Shown: piece after piece, positions 35,620-49,558 of the stretch
How the letters are laid out: the number at the start of each line of letters is the position of its first letter
Numbering within the stretch: the stretch's first letter is position 1
NCBI GenBank assembly: GCA_029255685.2
Contig: CM055315.2
Location: 54,031,358-54,095,357 of the forward strand
Reading direction: 5' to 3'
Origin: Silene conica
Taxonomy: Eukaryota > Streptophyta > Magnoliopsida > Caryophyllales > Caryophyllaceae
Length of the DNA stretch: 64,000 bases
Made by a program: the position numbers and the translations under genes
The notes under the pieces: generated by a model
Database searches by the model: none
Told to the model about the DNA's origin: nothing
The model's input: the letters and a program-made list of their open reading frames with translations, nothing else

Positions 35620-36205
35620 GCAAATTAATCCCCTCTCTCTAAAAACTCTCTACAAAACTCTCTAAAAACCCTAGCCTCCATTAATTCGGGGGCTTCCATC
35701 GATTATCAATCGATCGATGGTAAGCCCCAAAATTATATTAAATTGCAATTAATAGTATGTTTATCTATAATCCATTCAATAAAAGTCTCCCTTTTGGTGA
35801 GAATCGTTTTTCCGTCCCTTATTTCAGGGTTTCCGTCCCTTATTTCGGAGTTTTGTCCATTTATTCGTGGTTTAGTTTCATCCATAATATCGTCAAGAGT
35901 AGTTCGTTGATGGTTCGTAGCGTGTTCTTTCAAAGGGTACAAGTAATTTGTCAACGATCTTTGGAACCAGTCAGATTTATGTTTTATCTCATAAATCAAA
36001 CGAAGGATCCCCTCAAAAGCTACATGAAGATAGCGATAATAGGACAAGCCGAATTGTCAGATGCTGTTTTGAGATCCCTAGTTTTTAAGAAAATTGTTTT
36101 TCTTTGGTTTCCATTAGATTTGTTTTCAATTATACCTATTCTTTGTAAGTGTCGTATGACGTTCTATTAATGAATTGTTCTTTGTTTAAAAAAAAAAAAA
36201 AAAAA
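35620..36205 (+). mobile_element. Small retroposon with poly(A) tail and 17-bp target duplication
   Basis: Flanked by AAAAAGATTGTCCTTTA at 35603-35619 and 36201-36217. It starts in CTCTCTCTAAAAACTCTCTAC repeats and AACCCTAGCC, like a plant 5' UTR. It carries an open frame of 137 codons (35757-36170) with no recognised domain and ends in a poly(A) run (36188-36205). The structure is that of an L1-mobilised transcript: an internally deleted LINE or a retroposed cellular RNA. Confidence 0.75.
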
Positions 36206-36217
36206 GATTGTCCTTTA

Positions 36218-37248
36218 AACATGGTATCTTTTCGAATACACCAGATTCCCCAAGAGTAGCCGTGAAAATTGAAATCAGATACACGTTATCAGATTTTGTG
36301 AAAACTATATTATCCAGTTTATAATCCATGACTGAATCGGTTGTTGTGCCGATGCTTTGCATTACCCACACTAGTAGGAGTAGTACATTAGACTTGCTTG
36401 GGAAATGGTTTTATTTCAGTAAACAACGTAGTAGTCTTTTGGATTTTTGTATGTACGCTTCTAATAACATGAATGGTGTTGGACTTTGAGGGGCTCTATT
36501 AACGGTTGGAACATCGGGCTTGATAAGCTTTAGTAGGTAAGGTAACTCAAAGGGGAGCTACCCCAACACTCCAATTTATGCTCTTTGCCTTTTGGGATTG
36601 ACGAGGCATTACGTCTCATATTTCGTTAGGCATTACTAAGATATTTGTCTCAATATAAACGCTTATATATGGCTGAAAAGTTGACAACAAGTGTTGCGTA
36701 ATTTTAGCCTCCTGGACTTTCATATTGTATTGAGTTATTACACTGGCAGTATTCAATCCGCCATACTAATTCAATAAGACTCACCGAAAAGCACAAGAGT
36801 CATCCATCACTCACCACCCACAGCTTCATTACGCCTAATGAAACAAACCAGGAACCTGGGCAAAACCCGAATTTGTAGACGAGTCTATATCATGGACAAA
36901 TCCTAATGTCTTGTCCAAAACCAAAACCATAAATTTTCCACAAAATCATTTGTTTCCGAAATCCAGCAGTCTTTTAGCAACAGAATGAAAGTAAACAATA
37001 CCAGGCAGATAACAAACGAGTAGGGAGCAATAAAATTCAAGTCTGACCAAGTTGAAAGCGTGAGGAAACCACGAAAGCCAAAACAGAATCATAAAAAATA
37101 CATAGGTGCCTTATAACAAAAAGGAAAAGGGGCCAGTTCCCCTATAACAAAATCAACTGAGTTCACAGAACATGCTCATAGTACATCTTAATAGTTTTCG
37201 AAATCTGATTATCTGAAAGAAAATAACATCTGGTCAACTAAAGCACAT
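36218..37248. other. Intergenic plus eS26 3' UTR
   Basis: No gene seen. The right 250 bp or so is expected to be the eS26 3' UTR. Nothing else stands out. Confidence 0.5.
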
Positions 37249-39196
<1,948 letters not shown>

Positions 39197-39244
39197 GGTG
39201 ATGCAAAATGCCTAGTGAGTTATCTTCAGTTGCGATTTGGGAAT

Positions 39245-39253
39245 TTAGGGTTT
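39245..39253 (-). promoter_or_regulatory. Telo-box upstream of eS26
   Basis: AAACCCTAA on the minus strand, about 50 bp before the start codon, probably in the 5' UTR. Telo-boxes are typical of plant ribosomal protein genes. Site-II-like TGGGCT words occur further upstream (near 39346 and 39380). Confidence 0.7.
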
Positions 39254-39477
39254 TAAGAAGCACCAATACGGAGATATATAGAGATTGTTATGGATTCAAG
39301 CCAAGTGTCGAGTTTATCTGTGTTTGTTTATGGGTTTACTAATTTTGGGCTGGACTTCTCATGTCCTTGCCTATGTTTAGCCCACTTTCTTAAATAATGA
39401 CCTTGATTACACCATGTTTATAGTCGTTCCTGCAGTCCTACCTATACCGAGTTCCTGCATTAAAATACTAATATATA

Positions 39478-39735
39478 CTCCCTCTATTCTTTTTATATCA
39501 CCCAATTTTTTTTTACACGTTTGCCAATATTCATTTTGTTTTGATTATATTTTTAGCTACATACTACTAAAAATTATAAAAGTTTGATATTCTTAATCCT
39601 CTTATCAAGACAATCCAAAAAAGATCTCACATTAATATATTTCCGTGAATTGATTGAGAGAAAACTGACGTTGAATACTCGATTGTGAATAGTGTCCAAA
39701 AGTGAAATGGGGTGATATAGAAATAATGGAGGGAG
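39478..39735. mobile_element. Stowaway-type MITE
   Basis: 258 bp with ends CTCCCTCTATTCTTTTTATATC and, on the other strand, CTCCCTCCATTATTTCTATATC, flanked by TA. Subfamily distinct from copies 1 and 2. Confidence 0.9.
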
Positions 39736-40039
39736 TACTTCTTAACCTATTTACTAGACCTAGTTCTTATTTTGTTATTTTATCAAGCTCTGGTTAGACC
39801 TAGAAATTCCGACATTATTTTTGGTTAAATTGGAATCACGTATTGGGACCACATGCAAATACCAAGTTCCTAAACATGTTCCAACAGGTCCATTTCAGAC
39901 CATTTGGAACAGAACTGGTTCCTATATTTTATTTTACTTTAATTAATTTTTGTCCATATTCAAGACCTAACCCTTGTTAGACCTACCTATAAATGTAGTC
40001 TTAGTAGAGAATAGATTTATTTGAACTGGTCAAGTATTA

Positions 40040-40154
40040 ATTTTTTTTTGTTCAAATGAGCACACTAAGTCGCGAGTGAGAATCGAACCCCCAACTTCAT
40101 GGTTAGGATAAGAGCGCTCTTACCACTTGAGTTAATTATTGTTCTCACACTTGC
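40040..40154 (-). mobile_element. Very short tRNA-like SINE
   Basis: About 115 bp, flanked by CAAGTATTA on both sides (40031-40039 and 40155-40163). The minus strand shows an A box (AACTCAAGTGGTAAGAGC) and a B box (GGGGTTCGATTCTC) about 30 bp apart, then a short tail ending in A9 at 40041-40049. Almost the whole element is tRNA-related. It is not a working tRNA gene because the acceptor ends do not pair. Confidence 0.85.
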
Positions 40155-40383
40155 CAAGTATTATAGTGTGCTCCACGGGAAAAAAAAAGATGACTTCCGC
40201 AATACACACGAATAAAAATACAATGTGAAATATCTCAATTTTTTTTTCACAATAACAAATTCTTGATTTAAGAGGGAGTAAAATAATGGATTAAACAATA
40301 TTAAAATTACTAACTATTTGGCAATAGTATAACGTAGTTGAGATTATGATTGTTGTCGTTTAAGGGGTAGTTAAGATAATTAT

Positions 40384-42208
40384 TGTAACACCCCGTATTT
40401 TTGGCTAATTTAAAACTTATATTTACATACAAAACTCGCCGAAATACGGGATATTATAATTAATATACAAAGTCTCTAATTACAAATTCTCTTAAAAATA
40501 AAATAATACAAAGTCGAAATCAAAAACTTTTACAAAGACTTAAAATAAAATCTTCACTTGAAATAAATAAAATCCTTTGACTGCAGCGGAAGTAACCTGA
40601 AATAAAACCAGAAGACAGAAAGGAACTACCCCCATGACGAGTAGCCCAAAAGGGAGAAACACGTCAGCCGAAAAGCTGAGTAACAGATAATACCTCAATA
40701 TAAGCAGAATAGTTTTTGGTCATGGCGTGGAAACACAGACATGTAAAAATAAAAATAAACACAGAGAATAATAAAACACTCCCCGCAAATCATCTCAACT
40801 CATACCCCTCTGTACTATATCCATAATATAATATACTCTCTAAATCCAGTTACTAAACCATCTCAACTCATTACTCCGTCTCAACTCATTACTCCATCTC
40901 ATAATATAATACTCCAAAATAACATGTATTGTATTCTCATTGCCGGCCCAATGACCAAGACAAGGGGTGAGTGAACCGGCGGGATAAAACCGCTAAACAA
41001 TATTTCCATCTCAATATCGATCAAAATAACATAAGTAACTCAATAACCCCGGTCACTCCGGACCGTACACAAAACCAGCACACAGGCCCATAACTCATAA
41101 TTAGTAACCAATCTCAATTTCAATATCAATATCGTCAAAGGTTCAAAGAACCGTGCTCAGCACTCGGAATAAAGGTCCGAGCTACTCACCCACGAGTCAA
41201 GGCCAAAGAAGGACAACAAAATTACAATACAAAAACCAAAAATTTTATATCATTAAATCTCCGCTCAAACCGCAAGTCAAAACTTGTCTCAGTTTCCACA
41301 CAAAATAAATCTAAACGTACAAGTCAATACTTGAAATTCGAAAATCATGCGCATATGAACCACACAAATATTCCTTAGCCACTAACTTAATACTCTTGTG
41401 CATGATTGTTTAACTCCGCAACATAATGGCCAAAACATCACACCTAGGTCTCAAATAAATCACTGCAACCTTACTTATTCCAATCGTACAAATAATAACA
41501 CCATTATAAAATGGTGCACCTTTACAACAATTAAATTCTCGGCTTGTATAGGAATAACTCTCAATCAGTCAGAACCCATCTCACCAAAATAAACTAGAAT
41601 GAAAATAAACTATGTAATTATTATTATTATTATTATTATTAAGGTGGAAATCAAATACTACTCTCAAAACATAATGTCACACATAGTAACAAAATTCATA
41701 TAATCATGAATCCAAGGCAATACAATAATAACTAGCACATATACATATAACCTCGAACAATAATAAGATTAATAGGGGCGGTAATATCGTGTTACCTTAA
41801 ACTAGAACAGTTGAGCAACAATATTACCATTGCTTTATCTACGTCATAATAGTGGAGGATTCATGGATACTGGTTAACGAGAAATAAGGAGAAGAGCCAA
41901 GGTCAACCTCAATATATTACTTGTTTGATTTCAAGTGCTTATAGAAGTAAAAAAATGGCTTTGAAACTTTTTGACGGCTGAAGAATTTGAAAGGAAGAGG
42001 GGTTTATGAGGTATACCCTAATAAGAATTGGAGAAAACTAGACATTGGTATTAATAACGAGAATAAGATGGACTCGGTATTTGGTCAAATATTACTAGAA
42101 CACCAATTTGCTTTCCAAATAATATAGTAAAACAAAATAAGTAATTAAATTATTTAAATAATAAAACAAGCCTAAACAATATATAACCAAAATATTTTGA
42201 GTATTACA
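40384..42208 (-). mobile_element. Solo Gypsy LTR, 1.8 kb
   Basis: Runs from TGTAACACCCCGTATT to GAGTATTACA with 5-bp duplication ATTAT (40379-40383 and 42209-42213). It has no primer site or internal region, so it arose by LTR-LTR recombination. End sequences place it in the same broad group as 12109-14892 and 57015-59825. An (ATT)n tract lies at 41616-41640. Confidence 0.9.
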
Positions 42209-42213
42209 ATTAT

Positions 42214-42945
42214 AGTGCTTTTATTTGTTCCAAAAAAATGTGATCCAAGTATCTTGCAACATTCATTCATCTTCACATAAACTTCGAAATCTTAATACTC
42301 CCTATTAGGACTGAAAGTAAAGCCACATCTTCACACGTTGTGTATGACCGATCTTACCCCATTTGGTGAAGTACTCTTCCCTAAGTGTTCGAGTGAACGA
42401 TAAAACACATATTGCTTGATAGCCTTATCAACACACACTCACACTCACACCTACACACCCCCCACCCTCCACACACACTTTTATGAGAAATTCAAATATA
42501 ATTATTTAAATGATATATTATTCATAAAATAAAGTTAAAAAATAAACACTTACCATTTACCATTAATTACCTCGGGGGTGGCTGTGCGACTCACTTGATT
42601 GTCGTCGGTATTCTATGAAGACATCGGATCAACGTCGTCTTTGTCACCAACAACCTCCTCGTTCTCATTCTCATTCTCATTCTCATTACGATGAGATGAA
42701 TTTCGGGACGAAATTTGGGTTTTAGGGGGAAGAGTGTGTTGTTTCATGTGGGTTGTTTCCGTTGTTGACATAATATCTTTTCACTGGTTTGGATGTGGAT
42801 TTGTTATATGGTTTGATCTTATCCCTTATTTACTTCTATGCTTTTGTTAAGTTGTTATGTTCATATTAAATGTCTGAATGGTGGTTTTATGAGGGTGGTA
42901 TGATTAGTTTAGTTGTTCGAATACTGGATAATAAGTAATAAGATT
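42214..42945. other. Intergenic with Gypsy 3'-end remnant
   Basis: Contains CACACA-rich DNA (42425-42480) and CTCATT repeats (42655-42690). ATTTCGGGACGAAATTT plus a G-rich tract at 42700-42737 resemble the end of a Tekay-type Gypsy pol and its polypurine tract. No gene. Confidence 0.5.
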
Positions 42946-43092
42946 CGTAAGATCAAGACGAGAGAGATTAAGCTCCTTAAGATATTGTGGTCAAACCACG
43001 ATATTGAGAAGGCTACCTCGGAGTATGAGTCGGCTATGAGGGAATGTTATCCTCAATTGTTTGATAAGGTATGTGAGGTTACAGGGACGTAA
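42946..43092 (+). pseudogene. Gypsy (chromovirus) integrase C-terminal fragment
   Basis: A 48-codon open piece reads REIKLLKILWSNHDIEKATSEYES and then AMRECYPQLFDK, the conserved C-terminal end of Tekay/Del-type pol (chromodomain region), before a TAA. No other domain adjoins it. Confidence 0.8.
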
Positions 43093-43529
43093 CCTAAGTC
43101 GACATAATCATACCCATATCCATACCTACTTGGTCTAACCCAAACCCATCAGATGATAAATCGGGTTTGAAAAATACCCAAATGAAAAACTCGGGTAAAT
43201 CTGTATTTTATTCAATTGAGTCTCAAATCCATCAACTTTTTAATCATTTTCTTATTTGAAACCATTAGTGAACTTAGGGTTTATGGTAATCTCTTGATTA
43301 AGGATTGATTTGGGATTGGAAAACAATTGAGGACTTGAGGAGTGAGATTTATGGTTGTTATCCACCGGGTAGAAGTTTTATTTGTGATTAATTAGGGTTT
43401 TGAGTAAATTAGCCATGGAGAAAATTGGGGATTTTGGTATTTTCGTATGAAGATGAAAAATTAGGGATCTGGGTTTTATTCAATTAAAACGGAAAAAATT
43501 GGGTTGATGAAAAATGGGTTTATTAATTA
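43093..43529. other. Intergenic, nothing recognised
   Basis: AT-rich, with short ACCCATACCCA-like phrases and AATTAGGG words; no coding support. Confidence 0.5.
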
Positions 43530-43764
43530 TTTCCTCCGTTCGAATCCACGCTGCATGTTTTTATTTAATCTCAATTTTCTCCTAATACGTAAGAGAAAAT
43601 ATATTCATGTGGGGTCTTGTTTGATTCGTCTTTACGAGTACATTGAAAATATCTAACTTTTATAATTTTTGCAAATACGTAGCTAAAGATATTTACCACG
43701 TAAAACGTGCGTTGACAAACGTGAAAAAGCAAACATGCAATGTGGATTCGAACAACGGAGGAAG
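43530..43764. mobile_element. Stowaway-type MITE
   Basis: Ends TTTCCTCCGTTCGAATCCAC and, from the other strand, CTTCCTCCGTTGTTCGAATCCAC, with TA flanks. The TIRs continue for about 30 bp with GCATGTTT/GCATGTTTG. Confidence 0.88.
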
Positions 43765-43911
43765 TATAAGTTAAGTAATGGATTTGTGGGAAATATGAAG
43801 AGAGAAGCGGGTATAAGGTGATGAATGACGAAATGGTAATAAGAACGACTGATGATGAAGAACCAAGAATCAAATGAGTGACGATGGAGATGATAAAGGG
43901 AATCCCTAGAC

Positions 43912-44438
43912 AGTGGCGGACCCAGAAATTTAGTTGTTGGGGGGCACAAATTTGTTTTTTAACGTGTTATCTAAGCACATCTAATAAAATATTTTTATAA
44001 TTTGGAGATGTTTTCCTTAATTAGTCATGATATTAGTAAAAGAATGAAAACATATTGGTCATAGACATATCTTTTTTCAGCTTTTTTTCTAAAATAATTT
44101 AAATTGTAAGTATATATAAAAAAATATCTCATTCATAGAATATATACATTTTATTACTACAATTAACGATAAATCAAAGTGGTTCAATGACTTAGTTTGG
44201 TAAGTTACCTAAAAGTCATGGGTTCAAATCTCATTTCAAACAATTTTTTAATTAAAAAAAAGGTAAAATCATTAAATGTTATCAGGATTCGAACCTTGTA
44301 CCTCATGGATAAAATTATGCATCTATACCAACTATGCCATGATAACTTACTATCTATTATAGATGCTTATAAAAACTTATTTCGGAAATTTCATGGGGGG
44401 CACCTGCCCCACCGGCCCCCCTACTGGATCCGCCCATG
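43912..44438. mobile_element. MULE-type non-autonomous element containing two tRNA-like units
   Basis: Perfect 9-bp target duplication TCCCTAGAC (43903-43911 and 44439-44447) and ends AGTGGCGGACCCAG and CATGGGCGGATCCAG, each followed by a GGGGGGCAC block. A 9-bp duplication points to Mutator. Inside, 44193-44232 has A- and B-box-like words (TTAGTTTGGTAAG, GGTTCAAATCTC) on the + strand. 44283-44345 has a tRNA-like unit on the minus strand with GGTTCGAATCCTG and 7-bp complementary ends (GTTATCA/TGATAAC). Confidence 0.87.
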
Positions 44439-44655
44439 TCCCTAGACCAGAAAAGGGAAATAACATCACCTTTTGTTTTAAATGTTCACTTAATTCTTTT
44501 CATTGCGATTTATTTTAATCATTTCACAATGGGTAATGAGTTAGCGCTACCCGGTAGCGGTAAGTCTTGGCGTCACCCTCTTACATGGAGTAACTGTGTA
44601 TCTCAATAATAATGGATATATCACATGGAATAAGTGGAAAGTCCAATAAAATAGG

Positions 44656-44676
44656 GTATATATATATATATATATG
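44656..44676. repeat. (TA)n microsatellite
   Basis: About ten TA units in AT-rich DNA. Confidence 0.9.
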
Positions 44677-44722
44677 AAAAGGTGGCGCGTGGCGTCGTAT
44701 CATTTTATCCACTCACAATAAG

Positions 44723-45229
44723 GATTAGAGTTGTTAATGAGACGAGACAAGCAATGACTGGCTCGGTCAAAACTCGGCTTGTGTGAGCTCGACTCGAGAG
44801 CTTAACGAGTCAAGCCGAGCAACGACTGGCTCGACTCGAAAAGCTCGCGCGCGAGCGGCTCGAAGCTTTGTGATTACATAAGATATCTCATATTTTATAA
44901 ATATATGGCCATATTTTATCAAATATTTTTTCATTATTGTATCTTTGTATTATACATATCAAATATCTTGTTGATTTGCTAAATAATTATACGTAAAACC
45001 TTCGAGCCTTGTTATTGAAAATATCGAAAGAAAAAAATTAATAAATAAACAGTTTTATATAGGCTCGATTGGACTCGAGTTTGACTCGAACTCGTGTTAA
45101 AGCTGACAAGCCTTATAACGAGGAATTCTTTTTCAAGCTCGGGATCGGCTTGAGCTCGAGTTTTGGTTATTGAGCACAAATCGAGCGAGACCAAGCTCGG
45201 GTCGGCTCGACTCATTAACACCCTTAATT
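44723..45229. mobile_element. hAT-like MITE with GGCTCGACTCGA subterminal repeats
   Basis: Imperfect inverted ends TTAGAGTTGTTAATGAGACG and TTAAGGGTGTTAATGAGTCG, followed inward by repeated GCTCGACTCGA/CGAGCCGAGC words at both ends and an AT-rich core. The 8-bp flanks ATAAGGAT and ATTGAGAT agree at only 5 of 8 bases, so the duplication is not proven. Confidence 0.65.
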
Positions 45230-45533
45230 GAGATACGGAATTATGAAATAATCCTATATGGCGACGAATAATTAAAAGCCGTAGCTAAAAAGAAGGATAT
45301 AATATAATATGAAATACCATTAATTAATATCCGAATTCCGAAAGTACACAAAAACATGGAAATTTGTGGACTATGAAATAGGATACATGATGCATCAGAT
45401 AATTTTATTAGACGTAATAACGTAGAAAGCCGTATTATATATATGAGAAACAAGCTACATAATAGTGGTAGTTGAGTCTTGAGATCAGAGTTTCGTCCTC
45501 GCCAAGACTCTATCTTAGCTTCTAATAAGCTCT

Positions 45534-45982
45534 TTACTGCACCCTGAAAAACATAATGAAGTGCATATAGTTAGAAAAAAATGAAGTGCATGCGTTTAAG
45601 GAATGATAAGAGAAGAATAATGAATAAAAATAGAGTGATGATCATACTGAGCACAGTTAGTGTTAGGGCTAATATTGTAAGGAATGTTAACACCACAGTG
45701 GGTAGGGAGGGAAGCTGCATTGTTATAGTTGAGACCCGTGATTTGAGAGGCTAATGACTTAAGACAATTGCATGCAGCTTGACGGTCAGGGGTGGTGGTA
45801 GCAATGCTATTGAGGTGGCTAATGCCGCTACAACAACCACTAGTTGCCGGTCCCTTTCCGGTTAAATAACCGACGCATGGTGCAAGCGAGGAGCTCACTG
45901 TGCCACACGTGATTGTGGCCTCACTGTATGGTGTAGCCAACACCATGCACAACAACAACAAGCAACAAACAAATTTGGTCAT
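45534..45982 (-). CDS. Type 1 non-specific lipid-transfer protein, two exons
   Basis: Complement of join 45534-45543 and 45648-45982: 114 residues. A signal peptide covers about residues 1-22 (MTKFVCCLLLLCMVLATPYSEA), so the protein is secreted to the wall or cuticle. The mature part has the eight cysteines in exact type 1 spacing, C-x9-C-x13-CC-x19-C-x-C-x22-C-x13-C. It also has the two lipid-tunnel pentapeptides TTPDR and PYNIS. The coding part of exon 2 is only 10 nt and supplies the end Q-V-Q before TAA. Reading through the intron instead would give a spurious 14-residue longer tail, so the splice is preferred; an intron at this point is usual in the family. A TATA box lies about 80 bp upstream. 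Confidence 0.94.
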
Positions 45983-46058
45983 TTTATATTGGGGTTTTGA
46001 TTAGTTATAGTAGTAATGTAGTATGCTGATTCATGGTTTTCAAGCTTTGTTGCATGCT

Positions 46059-46068
46059 CTATTTATAG
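46059..46068 (-). promoter_or_regulatory. TATA box of the nsLTP gene
   Basis: CTATAAATAG on the minus strand, 77 bp upstream of the start codon. Confidence 0.8.
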
Positions 46069-46399
46069 CTTAAGTTTCATAGCTTTTAATTAATTTTGGG
46101 AATCAAATTCAAAATATGTGATTAATGAAACACTAATTTAGGTGGGGGACGGGGGTGAGTTATTTGTTGGTAGTTGATACATTAAATTGTTGCCATGCAT
46201 CTGGTCTCACTGTCTCACTCCATTGGTACTCTGAATTCTGAATTGCCGAATCAATTAATTACTTCCTTCGTTATTTAGTACGTACCTTTGGACAATTGTA
46301 GCTATAACACACGTGTTGCTACTTCCTTGGCTAATGTCCTACACTTTTTCTTACATCGTCTTTTTCATAATTTAATAAACTACCGAGTCACTACAATTA
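46069..46399 (-). other. nsLTP promoter region
   Basis: Repeat-free AT-rich DNA up to the Harbinger relic. It contains an ACGTAC word near 46280 and an ACACGTGT palindrome near 46310 (G-box core CACGTG), which could be regulatory; not tested. Confidence 0.5.
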
Positions 46400-46740
46400 A
46401 GCCCCTTCTTTCTACTTTTTTGAGTTCAACTGAACTGAGCTCAACTGAAATGAGTTGAACTGAATGAGACTGAGGTGAATTGAATTGAACCGAGATGAAC
46501 TGAGCTGGACTGAATCGAGCTGAGCTGGACTGAACTGAACTTAACTGAGCTGAACTGAATTTAATGAAGCTGAACTGAACTGAGCTGAATGAAGCTGAAA
46601 TTAATATAAATAAATAAAGTTTAATTAAAGTGTATTAACTAATCATAATAATAATATAAAAAAAATGTTTGTTTAATACAAATTTACGATTTTTGAAAAA
46701 ATAATTATATTAAAAAAAATATTAATTTTTTAGGTTTTTT
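46400..46740. mobile_element. 3'-truncated copy of the Harbinger-like element
   Basis: Starts AGCCCCTTCTTTCTAC after TTA. It carries the same GAACTGAGCTGAACTGAA subterminal repeats and then matches the AT-rich core of 21180-21330. The right half and terminal repeat are missing. Confidence 0.8.
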
Positions 46741-46880
46741 TTGTTGTCAACTTTAGTGAACTTTGCTTTTTCTCTCCGTAGGTTTTAAAATTAACAAAAA
46801 CAACATTTATAGCTTTCTTTATGTCTATTGCATGAAGATATGCTCTAGTTTTTTGTGCCCAAAAATCCTAAAAGATTTTT

Positions 46881-47081
46881 CACAAATTCTCATTTGTGAC
46901 AGCGATATCCGTCACAAGCTTGCGAAGTGTGACGGATACCGTTTCCTCTCACAAAATACCCACTTTTCTCTTTCTCTGACACTATTCATGTGGTCCTCTT
47001 TCTCCACTAAGTCATTTTGTATCCATTTTATCTCACAAAATATCCGTCACAAATGGTGACCCGTCAAAAGCAAGACTTACT
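46881..47081. mobile_element. Mutator-type MITE, uninterrupted copy
   Basis: 201 bp between 10-bp direct repeats AAAGATTTTT (46871-46880 and 47082-47091). The ends CACAAATTCTCATTTGTGAC and AGTAAGTCTTGCTTTTGACGG are imperfect inverted repeats. Contains CCGTCACAAG...GTGACGGATA palindromes. Same family as 20845-22382. Confidence 0.87.
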
Positions 47082-47091
47082 AAAGATTTTT

Positions 47092-48160
47092 ACCCACTTT
47101 CAAGAACTATTTCTCCCCAACTACCCTTATATTTTGTTTATATAACTAGTAAACCCTACACCCATTCTCTATATTATAAAGCGTGAGTATAATAAAAGAG
47201 TATCACAATTATAAAAAATAATATCACGATTTAAAAAAAAAAGTGTTATTAAAAGAAGTGTGATACAAGAAAAAAAAACGCATTATTAAAAAAGAAAAAA
47301 TGATACTTAAAAAAACCATATATGAAAGAAAAGTGTACTGAAAAAATGTCATTTTTAAAGAAAAAGAAAAACAAAGGAATAAAAAACTTATTCTACCGGG
47401 CTCTTACTTATTCCGTTGAAGTAATGAGCTCTAGGAGCCTACCAGATCCATATATTACGTTATCTATTATGGGCTCGTAAAGTATACTCTGCTTAAGGTC
47501 TCTTTATTGTCGAAAATTGAATTGAGCATGTGCTTATATTTACATTTCAAATCATACTCCGCTTTAGGTCTCTTTATTGTCCAAAATTGATTTGAGCAAG
47601 TGCTTATGTTTACATTTCAAATCTCTTTATCATATATGAATAAGCATTAGGTCTCCCTTGCGACGGATATATCCGTCGCAAACTTGTAACGGGTCAAGTT
47701 CTCCCACTTGTGTGTATAAAACAAAACATTGAAAATATCAATCAAATGCCTTGTCTTTTTACACACACATTAAAATTTTAAAGAAGTTGCATATGCTGCT
47801 GTTGGTTGTTGTGGTAGTACGCATATTAGATTATCTGATGCATAGGATAGATGAATGGCGATTTAACCTTCACGAAGATGGACTGACGAAATAACTCGAA
47901 TGAGTTGGGATATACCGGGATCCGGTGAGAACCACCTTACAATGAGAACCGTGAGAACCCTCACTAAATGTCTAAATCTCCACCATATCTCGCTTCGAAA
48001 GTTCCGATGGATCATTATTTACCATTAGTTTAACTTATTCAAATAAACACTTTAGTATCATTACTCAATTTTTTTTTTATTTTATTAACAAAATATATAC
48101 TTAGTGTACCAAAAAACAATTAAGCATACTAAAACAGCTATAAATGCACTGTAAGAATAT
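47092..48160. other. AT-rich intergenic DNA with a local tandem duplication
   Basis: Two copies of a ~74-bp unit (about 47472-47545 and 47546-47620; AGGTCTCTTTATTGTC and GTGCTTAT.TTTACATTTCAAATC blocks). A palindrome TTGCGACGGATATATCCGTCGCAA-type word at 47658-47681 belongs to the Mutator-MITE group. No gene seen. Confidence 0.6.
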
Positions 48161-49058
48161 GTGTACCTTGTAAGCGGAATAGGTACGGAAGATCGACGTG
48201 CCGACTTTCTGTCCTCGAGACCCGGTTGCGACGACTACTAGAGTCTCGGTAATAGTTCACACCCCAAGTTCCAAAAGCTCTCTAACAATGGTGACTTTTA
48301 TGTGATTGTATGTTACTGTATTTTGCTGTGTTGGTATACTCACAATACACCCACTATTTATAATAGCTCAAAAGAGCTATTACAGGGAGAATAAGGGAGA
48401 AATAATTGTCATTAAAACTGATTTAATGACATATTATTTCACCTTAATTACAGTAATTATGTGTAATTATTCACAAAATATTTCTTTGAATATTCTGGCC
48501 GTTTTGAATTTCAATACTCCCACTCGGCCACACAACCGAGTCTATCCTCCCACTTGGTCACACAGCCAAGCTTATAACAAAACTATCAATCACATCTCAT
48601 ACAGGAAAATGGGGCGTGCGACCAATATGTAACAAGTAGTGTTATATTAAGCCACCATTAAACTAACATAACACTTTCATAATAACGATTCCCTAGATCA
48701 TTCAGAACAACACCGCATCATACACTATCCCTTTATGCTATAACATGTTATGTAGTTATATACACAATATAACCGCCGACCGGGCTTAACATGGTGTAGT
48801 TGAGTTGACCATTCCTAAGACACTAATGAAAATCCATCTTAATTTGACGGCTTTCCTAACATGACCCGTTGAACCAACAACCTTATGATTCTTCGAAATC
48901 ACGCTAAAGTAGCAACATCAAATCTCAATTTCATCTCACAGCTCAAAGTCGAAGGACTTCGTACCAAAAATAAGGTTCACACAGTAACAGATTAGGAATT
49001 CATCTGTCACTCCATACGGTCGACAAAACACACATAGTATGATATATGCGTCACAACA
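48161..49058 (-). repeat. 3' LTR of a minus-strand Copia element
   Basis: On the minus strand it starts TGTTGTGACGCATATATC at 49058, directly after the polypurine tract GTAGTGGGAGCTA (49059-49071). A TATAAATA-type promoter lies at about 48350-48360 on the minus strand. The far edge near 48161 (minus strand ...GGTACACA) is approximate. The 5' LTR is missing. Confidence 0.7.
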
Positions 49059-49558
49059 TAGCTCCCACTACGGTGGGCATGCCACTCTTCTATGTTGTGC
49101 AAATCTAAAACTAGATACTACACAAGTATCTAACCCGAGTCGCCTGATTAACATACTCAATGCTCAATCCTCCACTCTAGATTCGGTTTCATAAGCTTAG
49201 TATGAAAGACATGTATTCCATACTCAACTCTTTTAGAGTCTCATCTTAGACTTACTAAGGCGACTATGTAACGAGTCAATGGACTACTTATACTACACAA
49301 GTATATATCCCTCCTTCCAACACACAAAGTGTCAATATGACTCAGTCTCATCTTGATACTCCACTAGTGTCAAGGCGATTACCTGTGTGACTAGGCATCA
49401 TATAGCTTGGTGACATCTCTAACGTGCCTTAACATGCAACATATGCTTATAAACATTTTGTAGAAGAAAAACAAATTTTATTCCATAATGCTTAATATAA
49501 ATCCATTATCTAATACATGCCAAAGAAAAAACATTAAATAAGATTACAAGCTAAAAAA
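49059..49558 (-). other. 3' UTR and polypurine tract of the minus-strand Copia
   Basis: 500 bp of non-coding DNA between pol and LTR, ending in the polypurine tract at 49059-49071. Confidence 0.7.

Noticed and set aside
44193..44345. Functional tRNA genes
   Set aside because: A and B boxes exist but anticodon and T stems do not pair; they are tRNA-like remnants within a MULE.
45596..45982. Single-exon 128-residue nsLTP
   Set aside because: Reading through gives a non-family tail after the eighth cysteine; a GT...AG intron restores a normal short C-terminus.
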